Shown here: piece by piece, positions 54,307 through 61,640 of the stretch
How the letters are laid out: each line of letters begins with the position of its first letter
Numbering within the stretch: position 1 is the stretch's first letter
DNA from: Anaeromyxobacter terrae
GTDB lineage: Bacteria; Myxococcota; Myxococcia; Myxococcales; Anaeromyxobacteraceae
Assembly: GCF_022690685.1 (NCBI RefSeq)
Contig: NZ_JALCYY010000013.1
Location: 49,353 to 113,352 of the forward strand
Direction of reading: 5' to 3'
DNA length: 64,000 nucleotides
The notes under the pieces: generated by a model
Database searches by the model: none
Told to the model about the DNA's origin: nothing
What the model saw: the letters and a program-made list of their open reading frames with translations, nothing else
Position numbers and translations under genes: made by a program

Positions 54307-54350
54307 GGCCCGTCGCGGCCGCCCGGAAGGGCGGCGGCCGCGCACGGGCC
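54307..54350 (-). promoter_or_regulatory. Leader hairpin 4 (variant sequence)
   Basis: A hairpin with arms starting GGCCCGTCGCGGCCGCC (54307-54323) and GGCGGCCGCGCACGGGCC (54333-54350), one bulge. The bases differ from the other leader hairpins but size and place (24 bases before the VWA start, between two genes) are the same. Confidence 0.5.
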
Positions 54351-54357
54351 GAACGCG

Positions 54358-55506
54358 TCAGCGGGCTCCGCCCAGGCCGAGGCCGGCGCTCACCGCCCGC
54401 GCGAGCTCGTAGTGGAGCTGCGCGATCTCCTGGTCGGCGTCGCCGAGCGCCTGCTTCGCACGTGGCCCGGCCCCGCTCGCGAGGTCCTTGAGCTTCACCT
54501 GCTGCGCCTTGAACTCCTCGAGCGCCTGCGCCGCCTGGGCGAGGTAGCTCTTCCGGTCCGTGTTGCGGAGCGCGGCGACGCGCGCGGCGGTCTCGCGGGC
54601 GGCGTCGAGGACCTCGGCCGCCTTCGCGCTCACCGGGTCCGCGAGCTGCCCGACGATGTGCGCGACCTTCGAGTACTCCTTCGGCTCACGCCAGAGCGCG
54701 TGCGTGAGGACGAGGAGGTCCTCCGGTGTGGTGGCCGCCTGGCCGGCGAGGTACGCGGTCGCCTGGACGACCTTGAGCGTCTTCTTCCAGCGCCGGTCGG
54801 ACGCGACGATCCCCTCGGCGCGGCAGCTGTCCCGGATCGCAATGAGCGCCTGGACCGTCTCGTCCGTCACCTTCACTTGCGCCACGTCCGCCTGCGCCAG
54901 GCGAAGTTGCGCCATCGAAAGCGCTGCGGAGCACGCCGGCTCCGGGGCTAGCAGCACCGACCGGAAGCTGCTCGGGCGCAGGAGGTACTGGACGTCGAAT
55001 CGGAGCAGGAACCGGTCGAAAAGCGCCTCCAGCTCCTTCCCGTCGGGCAGCTCGTTCGACGCGCCGAAGAGCGCGACGAGCGGCATCTGCGTCGGCGTCC
55101 CGTCATTGTGGAAGAGCCGCTCGTTCATCGCGGTGAGGAGCGAGTTCAGGATCGCCGAGTTCGCCTTGAAGACCTCGTCCACGAACGCGAACTCGGCCTC
55201 GGGGAGCTTCCCGGCGGTGACGCGCTGGTACCGGTCGTGCTCGAGCGCCTTCAGGCTGATCGGCCCGAACAGCTCCTCCGGCGTCGAGAACTTGGTGAGG
55301 AGCCGCTCGAAGTACGTCCCTCCGAACGCCTGCGCGATGGCGCGGACGAGCGCGCTCTTCGCGGTGCCCGGAGGGCCGAGCAGGAGGACGTGCTCGCCGG
55401 CGAGCACGGCCGCGAGCCCGCCGTCGATGGCGTCCCGGCGCTCGGGGAAGCGGGTCATAAGGTCGCTGCGGAGCTGCTGCAGATGCGTATGCGCGGTGGT
55501 CGTCAT
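54358..55506 (-). CDS. MoxR/RavA-type AAA+ ATPase
   Basis: 382 aa from ATG 55506 (AGGAAAG upstream). Walker A LLGPPGTAKSALVRA (about residues 36-50), Walker B FAFVDEVFKAN (about 100), sensor 1 FGASNELP (about 140) and arginine finger region FDRFLLRF. This is the MoxR/RavA subfamily, which works with VWA partners such as the product downstream. The C-terminal ~100 residues are a coiled coil (FKAQQVKLKDLAS). It follows the 291-aa gene by 20 bp. Confidence 0.9.
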   Translation of the reverse strand: MTTTAHTHLQQLRSDLMTRFPERRDAIDGGLAAVLAGEHVLLLGPPGTAKSALVRAIAQAFGGTYFERLLTKFSTPEELFGPISLKALEHDRYQRVTAGKLPEAEFAFVDEVFKANSAILNSLLTAMNERLFHNDGTPTQMPLVALFGASNELPDGKELEALFDRFLLRFDVQYLLRPSSFRSVLLAPEPACSAALSMAQLRLAQADVAQVKVTDETVQALIAIRDSCRAEGIVASDRRWKKTLKVVQATAYLAGQAATTPEDLLVLTHALWREPKEYSKVAHIVGQLADPVSAKAAEVLDAARETAARVAALRNTDRKSYLAQAAQALEEFKAQQVKLKDLASGAGPRAKQALGDADQEIAQLHYELARAVSAGLGLGGAR

Positions 55507-55526
55507 GGTCTTTCCTCGCGCGCCGA

Positions 55527-56402
55527 TCAGGCGGCCTTCGTCTGGAGCATCCCCTCCACCTGGAGGGTCAGCTTGTTGAGCGCGGTCTCGAGGTCCTGGA
55601 CCTGCACCTGCAGGACCGTGTGGTAGAGCCGGGCCTTCGCGCGGAGGCCCTCGAACGTCTCGAGCCGCCGCGCCAGCGTCGACGCGCGCTCCGGCGGATC
55701 CGAGAGGAAGCCCTCGATTTCGGCGCGGAGCGCCGTGATCTCCTCGTCGATGGACGCCCGCGCCGCGTCGCCGAGGGCGGCGGTCGCCTCGGGCGAGGCG
55801 TGGATGGGAACCACGTCGAGGCGGGAAGCGCCGATGTTCGACACCGCATCGCGCAGGCGACGGAGCGTGTCCGCGTACGGCGCCGGCACCCAGTAAACGC
55901 CGCCGTGATCGCGCAGCGTCACAGCGGCGCACGAATTGAGCGTCTTCACGAGCGCACGCCGGACGTCGTCCGGCGTGTGCGTGTTGAGCAGTCGGTCGTA
56001 GGCGGCGGACACCGCGACGACGAGATCGTGCCCGGGTCGGTCGGACGCGAGCTTCGCCGGCCGCGCACGGTCGAGCCGGATCCGCGCGGCCTGCGCGAGC
56101 GAGACGTTCCCGGCGCCGTCCCGGGTCTCGGCGACGACGGCGAAGACGATCTCGTCGTCGTCCTCCTTTCCGAGGCGGAGGAGGTGGTCGTGCTGCCCGA
56201 CCTGCGCCTCGCGGACCGCGGTCCGGAGCGCCTTCTCGGGCGTCGGCGGCTCGGGCAGGAGGTTCGAGGCGAGCCCGGCGTTGCTCCAGACGGTCTCGAG
56301 AACGCTGCGCGTGATCCTCGCGTCGGCGAGGGTCCACCAGAGGAGATCGCCGACGTGCTTCCCGCCGGTGAGTGTGTAGGAACGGATGAGCTCTACGGAC
56401 AT
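55527..56402 (-). CDS. Unknown 291-aa protein of the MoxR-VWA module
   Basis: From ATG 56402 (GGGAGG upstream). The first ~200 residues are mixed alpha/beta with no recognised motif (SYTLTGGKHVGDLLWWTLAD, DEIVFAVVAETRDGAG). The last ~80 are a coiled coil (IDEEITALRAEIEGFL, VQVQDLETALNKLTLQVEGML). It is co-transcribed with the AAA+ ATPase (20-bp gap) and carries its own leader hairpin. Likely a structural partner or substrate adaptor of the ATPase, by position only. Confidence 0.7.
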   Translation of the reverse strand: MSVELIRSYTLTGGKHVGDLLWWTLADARITRSVLETVWSNAGLASNLLPEPPTPEKALRTAVREAQVGQHDHLLRLGKEDDDEIVFAVVAETRDGAGNVSLAQAARIRLDRARPAKLASDRPGHDLVVAVSAAYDRLLNTHTPDDVRRALVKTLNSCAAVTLRDHGGVYWVPAPYADTLRRLRDAVSNIGASRLDVVPIHASPEATAALGDAARASIDEEITALRAEIEGFLSDPPERASTLARRLETFEGLRAKARLYHTVLQVQVQDLETALNKLTLQVEGMLQTKAA

Positions 56403-56433
56403 GTTGGCCTCCCTGTTCGGAGTGAGGAGGCGG

Positions 56434-56469
56434 CACCGCGCCGCCCCGCTTGAGCCGGGCGGCGCGGTG
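56434..56469 (-). promoter_or_regulatory. Leader hairpin 5
   Basis: CACCGCGCCGCC (about 56434-56445) pairs with GGCGGCGCGGTG (56458-56469). It is 31 bases upstream of the 291-aa gene and downstream of a clear terminator, so the message that carries it must start in between or come from read-through. Confidence 0.62.
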
Positions 56470-56506
56470 ACGACCTCGCACCGGGGCGGGCGCGCAGCTG
56501 GAGGTG

Positions 56507-56535
56507 AAAAACCCCCGGGGCGTGAGCCCCGGGGG
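56507..56535 (-). terminator. Rho-independent terminator downstream of parB
   Basis: On the minus strand: CCCCCGGGGC, loop TCAC, GCCCCGGGGG, then TTTTT. A perfect 10-bp GC stem with a T-run, 70 bp after the parB stop. The best intrinsic terminator in the window. Confidence 0.8.
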
Positions 56536-56604
56536 GCGGTGAGCCCGACGCCACAGGGACGGCGGCGGGCTTTCCTGCGTCCTGGCGTGACCGCCCGGAC
56601 GCCG

Positions 56605-58308
56605 TCAGTTGACGGACGTGGGCTTCTTCGGCTTCCGCGCGCCGCGCCCGGCACGGCGCTGCGCCACCTGCTCGGCGGTCGTCTTCTCCACGGCCGCGAT
56701 GTCGATGCCGTAAGCGGCCGCGGCGGCGGTGAGCCGATCCGAGTACTTCGACGACCAGGCGAAGTACGCCCCGCGGCCGATCGCGAGCTCGAGGACGAGC
56801 GCGCGGAGCGCCGCACCCTGCAGACCGCTCGCGTGCGCGGAGAGCACCGCCTCGGGCGTCGCGCCCTTCTCCCGCTCGATCCCGCGCCGCTTCACCGCGT
56901 CCGCCACCGCGTCGTGGTAGCCGCCGTGGGTCATCGCGTCGAACACGAGAGTCGCGAACGTCGAATCATCGGCGGGCCGCGCCTCCGCGGCCGCGACAAT
57001 CGCCGAGAGGATGTTCGCGATGGTCGCACGCCGCAGCTCCGCCGCCGCCCGCGCTGCGGCCGGATCGGGAGGTGGGCGGCTCGCCTCCGCACGCTCCTCG
57101 CCTGTCTCGCCCAGGTCGTCGGCGCCAGCATCGGCGGAATCGCCGGCGTCCTTACGCCGCACGAACTCGACCCCCGCCGCGGCGAGCGCGGCCACGCCGT
57201 CGGCCTTCGCGACGAGGGCGTGCGGCGTCCCGGCGGCGTCGGTCGCGAGCGTCGGGCTCGGGCAGACGTCGCCCAGGAGCAGCCGCCACGTCCGGCGCTC
57301 CGGGTCCTCGAAGCACGTAGCGTCGAGGTCCACGTACTTGCTGTTCCACGGGAGCTGCCGGCCGCCTTGGTAGAGCGCGTTCGACTGCTGCTCCGTAAGA
57401 ACCGTACCGCCCTTCGCGCGGACCTCGCCTGCGAGCTTCTCGCCGTGCGCGGCGACCTTCTTGCGGAAGCACACGATGTCCGTGCAGGTGTCCGCGGCGG
57501 GCGCGTCCGTGAACAGGCCCGGCTGGTTCCCGCTTCGCTTCGGGCACTTGGCGCACGCCCCCGCCTCCGGGAGGAGCTTCGGGTCGTCCAGGCCGAACGG
57601 CGCGCGGTCGAGCCGCGTCAGGTAGCGCTGCTCCAGAAAGTGCGCGAGGTCGTTGGCGGGGAAGGGCTCGCCCTCCTCGGCGTCCTGGAACTCCTCGCGC
57701 ACCTCCCGGAGCGCCTCGTCCTGCAGGGCCGACGGCACCGCGCGCGCCACCAGGAACGCGGTCGTGGTCGTGAGCTCGCCCTTCCAGAACGCCTCGCGCA
57801 TCGAGGGCACCAGAGCTGTGAGCTTGAGCCGCGCGTACACGTACTGCGCCGACCGACCGACGAGCTTCGCGAGGGTGTCGGCGGTGTGGAGCGGCCGCCC
57901 GCGGCCATCCTTCATCGCGAGCAGCGCCTCGTACGCCTCCGCCTCTTCGAGCGGGTGCGGGTCCTCCCGGCACGCGTTCTCCACGATGCGGAGCTCGTGC
58001 GCCTCCTCGTCGGTGAGGTCCTCGACCGTGGCCGGGAGCTCCTTCAGTCCGACCTGTTTCGCGGCCCGGTACCGCCGCTCGCCGTAAACGATCTCGAACC
58101 GGGAGCCCTTCGGCCGGATCTTGATCGGCTGCTGGACGCCGTGCTCGCGAACCGACGCGACCAGCTCGTCGATGTTCCGAGCGCTCCGGTTGAGCGGCGA
58201 CGGGTCGATGTCGTCGATCGCTATGAGCCGCACGATCTGCGGCTCGGGGCTCGCCGGCCGCGGCTTGGGGCCGGCCTTCTTCTTGTTCGCAGTGGCACTC
58301 GCCTTCAC
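56605..58308 (-). CDS. parB: ParB-like partition/nuclease-domain protein
   Basis: 567 aa from GTG 58308, preceded by AGGAGG. ParB N-terminal domain: IDDIDPSPLNRSARNIDELVASVREHG, then QPIKIRP and YGERRYRAAKQVG (box II, GERRxRA) at about residues 30-90. A KorB-like HTH follows (LAKLVGRSAQYVYARLKL, about 148-165). A Cys cluster (CAKC...CTDIVCF, about 257-280) and a long C-terminal region are typical of plasmid and ICE ParB proteins, not of the shorter chromosomal form. No ParA is found. The ~102-bp repeat array starts 148 bp upstream and could be its binding site. Confidence 0.9.
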   Translation of the reverse strand: MKASATANKKKAGPKPRPASPEPQIVRLIAIDDIDPSPLNRSARNIDELVASVREHGVQQPIKIRPKGSRFEIVYGERRYRAAKQVGLKELPATVEDLTDEEAHELRIVENACREDPHPLEEAEAYEALLAMKDGRGRPLHTADTLAKLVGRSAQYVYARLKLTALVPSMREAFWKGELTTTTAFLVARAVPSALQDEALREVREEFQDAEEGEPFPANDLAHFLEQRYLTRLDRAPFGLDDPKLLPEAGACAKCPKRSGNQPGLFTDAPAADTCTDIVCFRKKVAAHGEKLAGEVRAKGGTVLTEQQSNALYQGGRQLPWNSKYVDLDATCFEDPERRTWRLLLGDVCPSPTLATDAAGTPHALVAKADGVAALAAAGVEFVRRKDAGDSADAGADDLGETGEERAEASRPPPDPAAARAAAELRRATIANILSAIVAAAEARPADDSTFATLVFDAMTHGGYHDAVADAVKRRGIEREKGATPEAVLSAHASGLQGAALRALVLELAIGRGAYFAWSSKYSDRLTAAAAAYGIDIAAVEKTTAEQVAQRRAGRGARKPKKPTSVN

Positions 58309-58331
58309 GGGCGACCTCCTGTGGTGGGCGG

Positions 58332-58365
58332 CACCGCGCCGCCTCGTCCAGAGGGCGGCGCGGTG
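58332..58365 (-). promoter_or_regulatory. Leader hairpin 6
   Basis: CACCGCGCCGCC (58332-58343) pairs with GGCGGCGCGGTG (58354-58365) around a 10-base loop, 23 bases upstream of the parB GTG and its AGGAGG. Same core as hairpins 1, 2, 3 and 5. Confidence 0.65.
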
Positions 58366-58456
58366 GCGCCCGCCGTCGCCTCACGCTGCGCGCCAGAGTT
58401 GGTTCTTGGGCTCGATCTCGACCGGGCCTGGCCAACGGTTCATTCCCGATTCCCCA

Positions 58457-59315
58457 GGCGGACCGCGCGCGATGCCGACGCTTCTGTCGGCGAGCGTGCG
58501 TGGTCCCGCCTCGGTGCCGCCTGCCGTCGATCGCTCGGCCAATGCTGCCCGGTCCTCAAGCGGACCGCGCGCGATGCCGACGCCTCTTGTCGGCGAGCCG
58601 GCGTGGTCCCGCCTTCGCTCGCCTGCCGTAGATTCGCCCGCCCGTCCTGCCCGGTCCTCAGGCGGACCGCGCGCGATGCCGACGCCTCTGTCGGCGAGCC
58701 GGAGCGGTCCCGCCTCGGCGGCCGCGCGCCGTCGATCGCCCGCCCCTTCCGCCCGTTCCTCAGGCGGACCGCGCGCGATGCCGATGCCTCTGTCGGCGAG
58801 CCAGCGTGGTCCCGCCTCGGCGCCGCCCGCCGTCGATCGCCCACGCCGGTCCCTACCGGTCCTCAGGCGGACCGCGCGCGATGCCGACGCCTCTGTCGGC
58901 GAGCCGGCGCGGTCCCGCCTCGGCGGCTGCGCGCCGTCGATCGCCCGCCTCTTCCGCCCGTTTCCTCAGGCGGACCGCGCGCGATGCCGACGCCTCTGTC
59001 GGCGAGCCAGCGTGGTCCCGCCTCGGCGCCCCTCGCCTTCGATCGCCGGCCGGTTCTTGCCGGTCCTCAGGCGGACCGCGCGCATCGCCGAGGCCTCTGT
59101 CGGCGCGCGGGCGTGGTCCCGCCTCGGCGCCGCTCGCCTTCGATCGCCGGCCGGTCCTTGCCGGTCATCAGGCGGACCGCGCACGGCGCCGACGCTTCTG
59201 TCGGCGCGCCGGCGTGGTCCCGCCTCGGCGCCGCTCGCTTTCGATCACCGGCCGTCCCTGCCGGTCCTCAGGCGGACCGCGCGCGGCGCCGACGCTTCTG
59301 TCGGCGAGCCAGCGG
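58457..59315. repeat. Tandem array of about nine ~102-bp repeats
   Basis: Units begin (GGCGGACCGCGC or close) at 58457, 58559, 58661, 58763, 58866, 58969, 59070, 59171 and 59271, so the period is 100-103 bp. Each holds a small stem-loop GCCGAC-6 nt-GTCGGC and a conserved GTGGTCCCGCC that can pair with GGCGGACC at the unit start, giving a nested structure. The second half of each unit is more variable. Several frames stay open through the array with repeated peptides, but they lack start signals and are judged non-coding. It lies between parB and the Replic_Relax-like gene. Centromere (parS-like), origin or structured-RNA roles are possible. Confidence 0.85.
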
Positions 59316-59317
59316 GA

Positions 59318-59352
59318 GCCGCCGGCGCAACGCGCTTGCTCCCGCGTCAGCC
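59318..59352. repeat. 35-bp direct repeat, copy 2
   Basis: Same orientation as 51380-51414, differing at three positions. It abuts the last, partial unit of the tandem array and lies 13 bp after the stop of the Replic_Relax-like gene on the minus strand. Confidence 0.6.
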
Positions 59353-59364
59353 CCGTTCCTAGTT

Positions 59365-60801
59365 CTATCGTCGGGATGTCTCGACAGGCGTACGCGGCTG
59401 GCGCCTCTCTGTCCCGGACCACTTCCTGCCCGAGCCCGCGGCCGCGCCCTGCATGAGCCATACGATAAACTCGCGAGTCTTCCGGACGGTGCTCTTCACC
59501 TCGACGCCGAGGTCCTTCGTACCGCCCCGCGCCTTGAGCTCGTCGAGAAGGACGTTGAACCCGTCCTTGAGGAGCTGCGCGTCGCCGAGCCTGACCCGCG
59601 GCCTCGGAGCCGGCGCGCCCTGGCCCGCTTCGTCAGGCTTCTGTGCCGTCACCCTTGCGTGCACCCGCGGTTTCGCTGGCGCCGGAGCCGGAGTCCATTC
59701 TGCAGGGAGGGCGGACGTCAGAAACTCCCGCGCCTGCTCGAACGTCATGACGTGCAGCGGAAAGTCGGGCGGATTTGCGTCCTTGCCGCGCGCCGCCTGG
59801 AGCGCTTCGAGCACGTGTACGCGCCGCCATTCCGAGTGGACAAGGAAGAGCAGCTCCGGACGATATCCGTCCGGGAACGCCGAGCGGTACGCGGTCGTCC
59901 GGGCCTCCGGGCCGATGGGAGCGGCCACAAAGAGCCCGTAGCGGCGCGCCTTCATCGTCGTCGCCCCGGTATTCATGGTGCTCGAGGGCGAGATCGTGTG
60001 CGTGCCCCGCTCCGCCTCGATGAAGATCCGGCGTTTCGCGAGCGGTAGCTCCACGATGGCATCCGGGCGCAGCAGGTTCGTCTTGAACTCCGCGTCGTCG
60101 TCGAGCGTCCGGAACGCGATCGGGCGGTCCGTGTCGCACAGCCACCGGAACGGCAGATCCCCCGGACTGACCGGGGCCCCTCGCGCGGTCGCCATGGCGA
60201 CGAAGAGGTCGTTCAACCAGAGGTCGTGCTGGAGACTCGCGACCACGGCCGGCGCCGTCGAGTACGCCCGGAGGTAGGGGAGGAGCGGGGCGACGGCGTT
60301 GAACCCGTCGTTCGTCAGCGACCAGGCGGCCACCTTCGCGCGTTCTTGCCGCGCGCCGAAGAAGAAGTCCTGTCGAACGTAGCCAACCCCGCCTGGAAGC
60401 GCAGCGGCGAGCATCGCGAGACGCCGGTAGACGATCGTGATGTGGCGGCCGGGGAACGAGAGCGCGATGAGCTGGTCCGCCCTGAGGCGCCGCGCGATCG
60501 CAAGGAACCCGAGCACGTCGTAATCGCGCGGCATCAGCGCAACCGCTTCGACGCGCTCGCGGACGTCCACGCGGCTCGCTCCTGCCGCGGAGCGTTCTAC
60601 GTCGAACGAGTAGCGCACCGGAGGTCCGTCGGCCTTGAGCCGTCGACGCACTGCGGCGACGATCTCACCGTCTTCGGCCGGCGCGGCATCCGCGCCGAGC
60701 ACGAGCGACACGGTGAAGCGGGCGCTCGCGCTTGCCGATTTCGGGACGGAAGCGACCGCCGCCCGAACGGCGAGCTCCGCGACCTCATCCACGCCAAGCA
60801 T
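59365..60801 (-). CDS. Replic_Relax-like protein (replication/relaxation family)
   Basis: 478 aa. An N-terminal winged-helix region (RDYDVLGFLAIARRLRADQLIAL, then VYRRLAMLAA, WSLTNDGFNAV; about residues 90-175) is followed by a nuclease-like core RPDAIVELPLAKRRIFIEAERGTHTI...KARRYGLFV (about 245-290). This order fits the Replic_Relax family, which includes plasmid replication and relaxosome proteins. A Pro/Ala linker and a helical tail end the protein. It lies next to a region rich in iterons and inverted repeats. If a relaxase or replication initiator exists in this window, this is the best candidate. Assignment by pattern, so moderate. Confidence 0.6.
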   Translation of the reverse strand: MLGVDEVAELAVRAAVASVPKSASASARFTVSLVLGADAAPAEDGEIVAAVRRRLKADGPPVRYSFDVERSAAGASRVDVRERVEAVALMPRDYDVLGFLAIARRLRADQLIALSFPGRHITIVYRRLAMLAAALPGGVGYVRQDFFFGARQERAKVAAWSLTNDGFNAVAPLLPYLRAYSTAPAVVASLQHDLWLNDLFVAMATARGAPVSPGDLPFRWLCDTDRPIAFRTLDDDAEFKTNLLRPDAIVELPLAKRRIFIEAERGTHTISPSSTMNTGATTMKARRYGLFVAAPIGPEARTTAYRSAFPDGYRPELLFLVHSEWRRVHVLEALQAARGKDANPPDFPLHVMTFEQAREFLTSALPAEWTPAPAPAKPRVHARVTAQKPDEAGQGAPAPRPRVRLGDAQLLKDGFNVLLDELKARGGTKDLGVEVKSTVRKTREFIVWLMQGAAAGSGRKWSGTERRQPRTPVETSRR

Positions 60802-61130
60802 CTCCAGTCCCTCCCTTCGCTTCCTCGGCCTTCAGTCAGATCGTCGTCCCCGGCTTCCACGAGACATCCATTCTCGAGTCCAGGCTCCTCTCGAGCTCAC
60901 ACCCGCCGCGCTCGCCATCGAGCGCCCGACGATTGTCACCGTCGCGTCCGTGCTCTTTTCGATCCACGCCACCACTACCAACCCCGCCACCCCGGCCCAC
61001 CAACCACGTCACCACCACCAATCCCTAACCCCTTAACCCCTACCCCACCCTCATCCTCACCATCACTCTCCGTTTACCTACCTGCTCCCTGTCCTTGCCC
61101 CACCCCCCCCTTTTTCTCCTCTCCAACTCA

Positions 61131-61192
61131 GGTCCCAGTTTCCCGACCCCTCTCCCCAGTGGTTGGGGGAGAGGGGTCGGGAAACTGGGACC
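61131..61192. repeat. Perfect inverted repeat, 27-bp arms, 8-base loop
   Basis: Arm 1 is 61131-61157, loop 61158-61165, arm 2 61166-61192; every base pairs. The inner part is CCCCTCTCCCC/GGGGAGAGGGG. There is no T-run on either side, so it is not an intrinsic terminator. It might be an oriT or single-strand origin hairpin, or a REP/MITE-like insertion. Confidence 0.85.
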
Positions 61193-61266
61193 CGCACCGT
61201 TACTCGATTCGCGCTCGCCAACTGGGTGGGGCAAGGACAGCCATTTCCGCGACTTAGACTGGCTCA

Positions 61267-61385
61267 GGGTGCCGAACAGGGTGCCGAATTGGGTGCCAAT
61301 GTAGGTGTCTAACCGACATGGCACCCTATTCGGCACCAGCTGTCAAGGTGCCTACAGGGTGCCTAATAGGTGCCTACTGGCACTC
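61267..61385. repeat. Iteron array, GGGTGCC-type
   Basis: GGGTGCC at 61267, 61279 and 61291 (12-bp steps), a degenerate copy at 61303, inverted GGCACC at 61320 and 61332 (12-bp step), then direct (A/G)GGTGCC at 61346, 61357 and 61368 (11-bp steps), and GGCACTC at 61379. Spacing close to one helical turn is typical of replication-initiator or partition-protein sites. Confidence 0.8.
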
Positions 61386-61414
61386 TCGCTCCACCGATTG
61401 TCGACGGTCAAGAC

Positions 61415-61446
61415 TGACGTCACCGGTGACGTCACCGGTGACGTCA
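61415..61446. repeat. Three TGACGTCA palindromes at 12-bp spacing
   Basis: TGACGTCA at 61415, 61427 and 61439, each separated by CCGG, so the entire 32 bp is one perfect palindrome. Likely a cooperative protein-binding site. It lies 195 bp upstream of the AbiTii-like gene. Confidence 0.8.
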
Positions 61447-61640
61447 ACTCTGCGTGGACGCCGGCGTTCGGCTGAAGACCCATCGTGCGCAGCTCTAGAG
61501 CACGCGGGCCGGCGCGTCGAAGGCCGCGCCCGCCCACGACCAATCGGCCCGAGGCTGCCCACGTGCGACGATCCTACCCCGCGGCGCACAGACACCCATG
61601 GCGGAGCGCAAGTCAGTCTAGTGCGCTATTGAACAGCTTT

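Larger units (their letters stand above)
60802..61640. other. 839-bp non-coding region, candidate origin
   Basis: No gene is supported. From 60960 the sequence is C/T/A-rich and unlike neighbouring coding DNA (ACCACTACCAACCCC, CCCCCCCCTTTTTC). It then holds a 27-bp inverted repeat, an iteron array and a triple palindrome, listed separately. Position between the Replic_Relax-like gene and a divergent gene suits oriV or oriT. Confidence 0.55.

Noticed and set aside
58457..59315. CRISPR array
   Set aside because: Units are ~102 bp with a long conserved part and related, not unique, variable parts; no cas genes.
58121..59456. Frames with repeated peptides through the 102-bp array
   Set aside because: Open in several frames on both strands at once because the period is often a multiple of three; no start signals; the conserved parts are base-paired stems rather than codons.
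56386..60048. Very long plus-strand frame (1220 codons) across parB and the repeat array
   Set aside because: It runs antisense to parB, the 291-aa gene leader and the Replic_Relax-like gene; content is Arg/Ala-rich as in GC-rich antisense frames and there is no ribosome-binding site.
50498..60801. PRTRC (ParB-related, ThiF-related) cassette
   Set aside because: No ThiF-like gene is present; the block is RadC, MoxR, VWA and ParB.
61131..61192. Intrinsic terminator
   Set aside because: No T-run on either strand after the hairpin.
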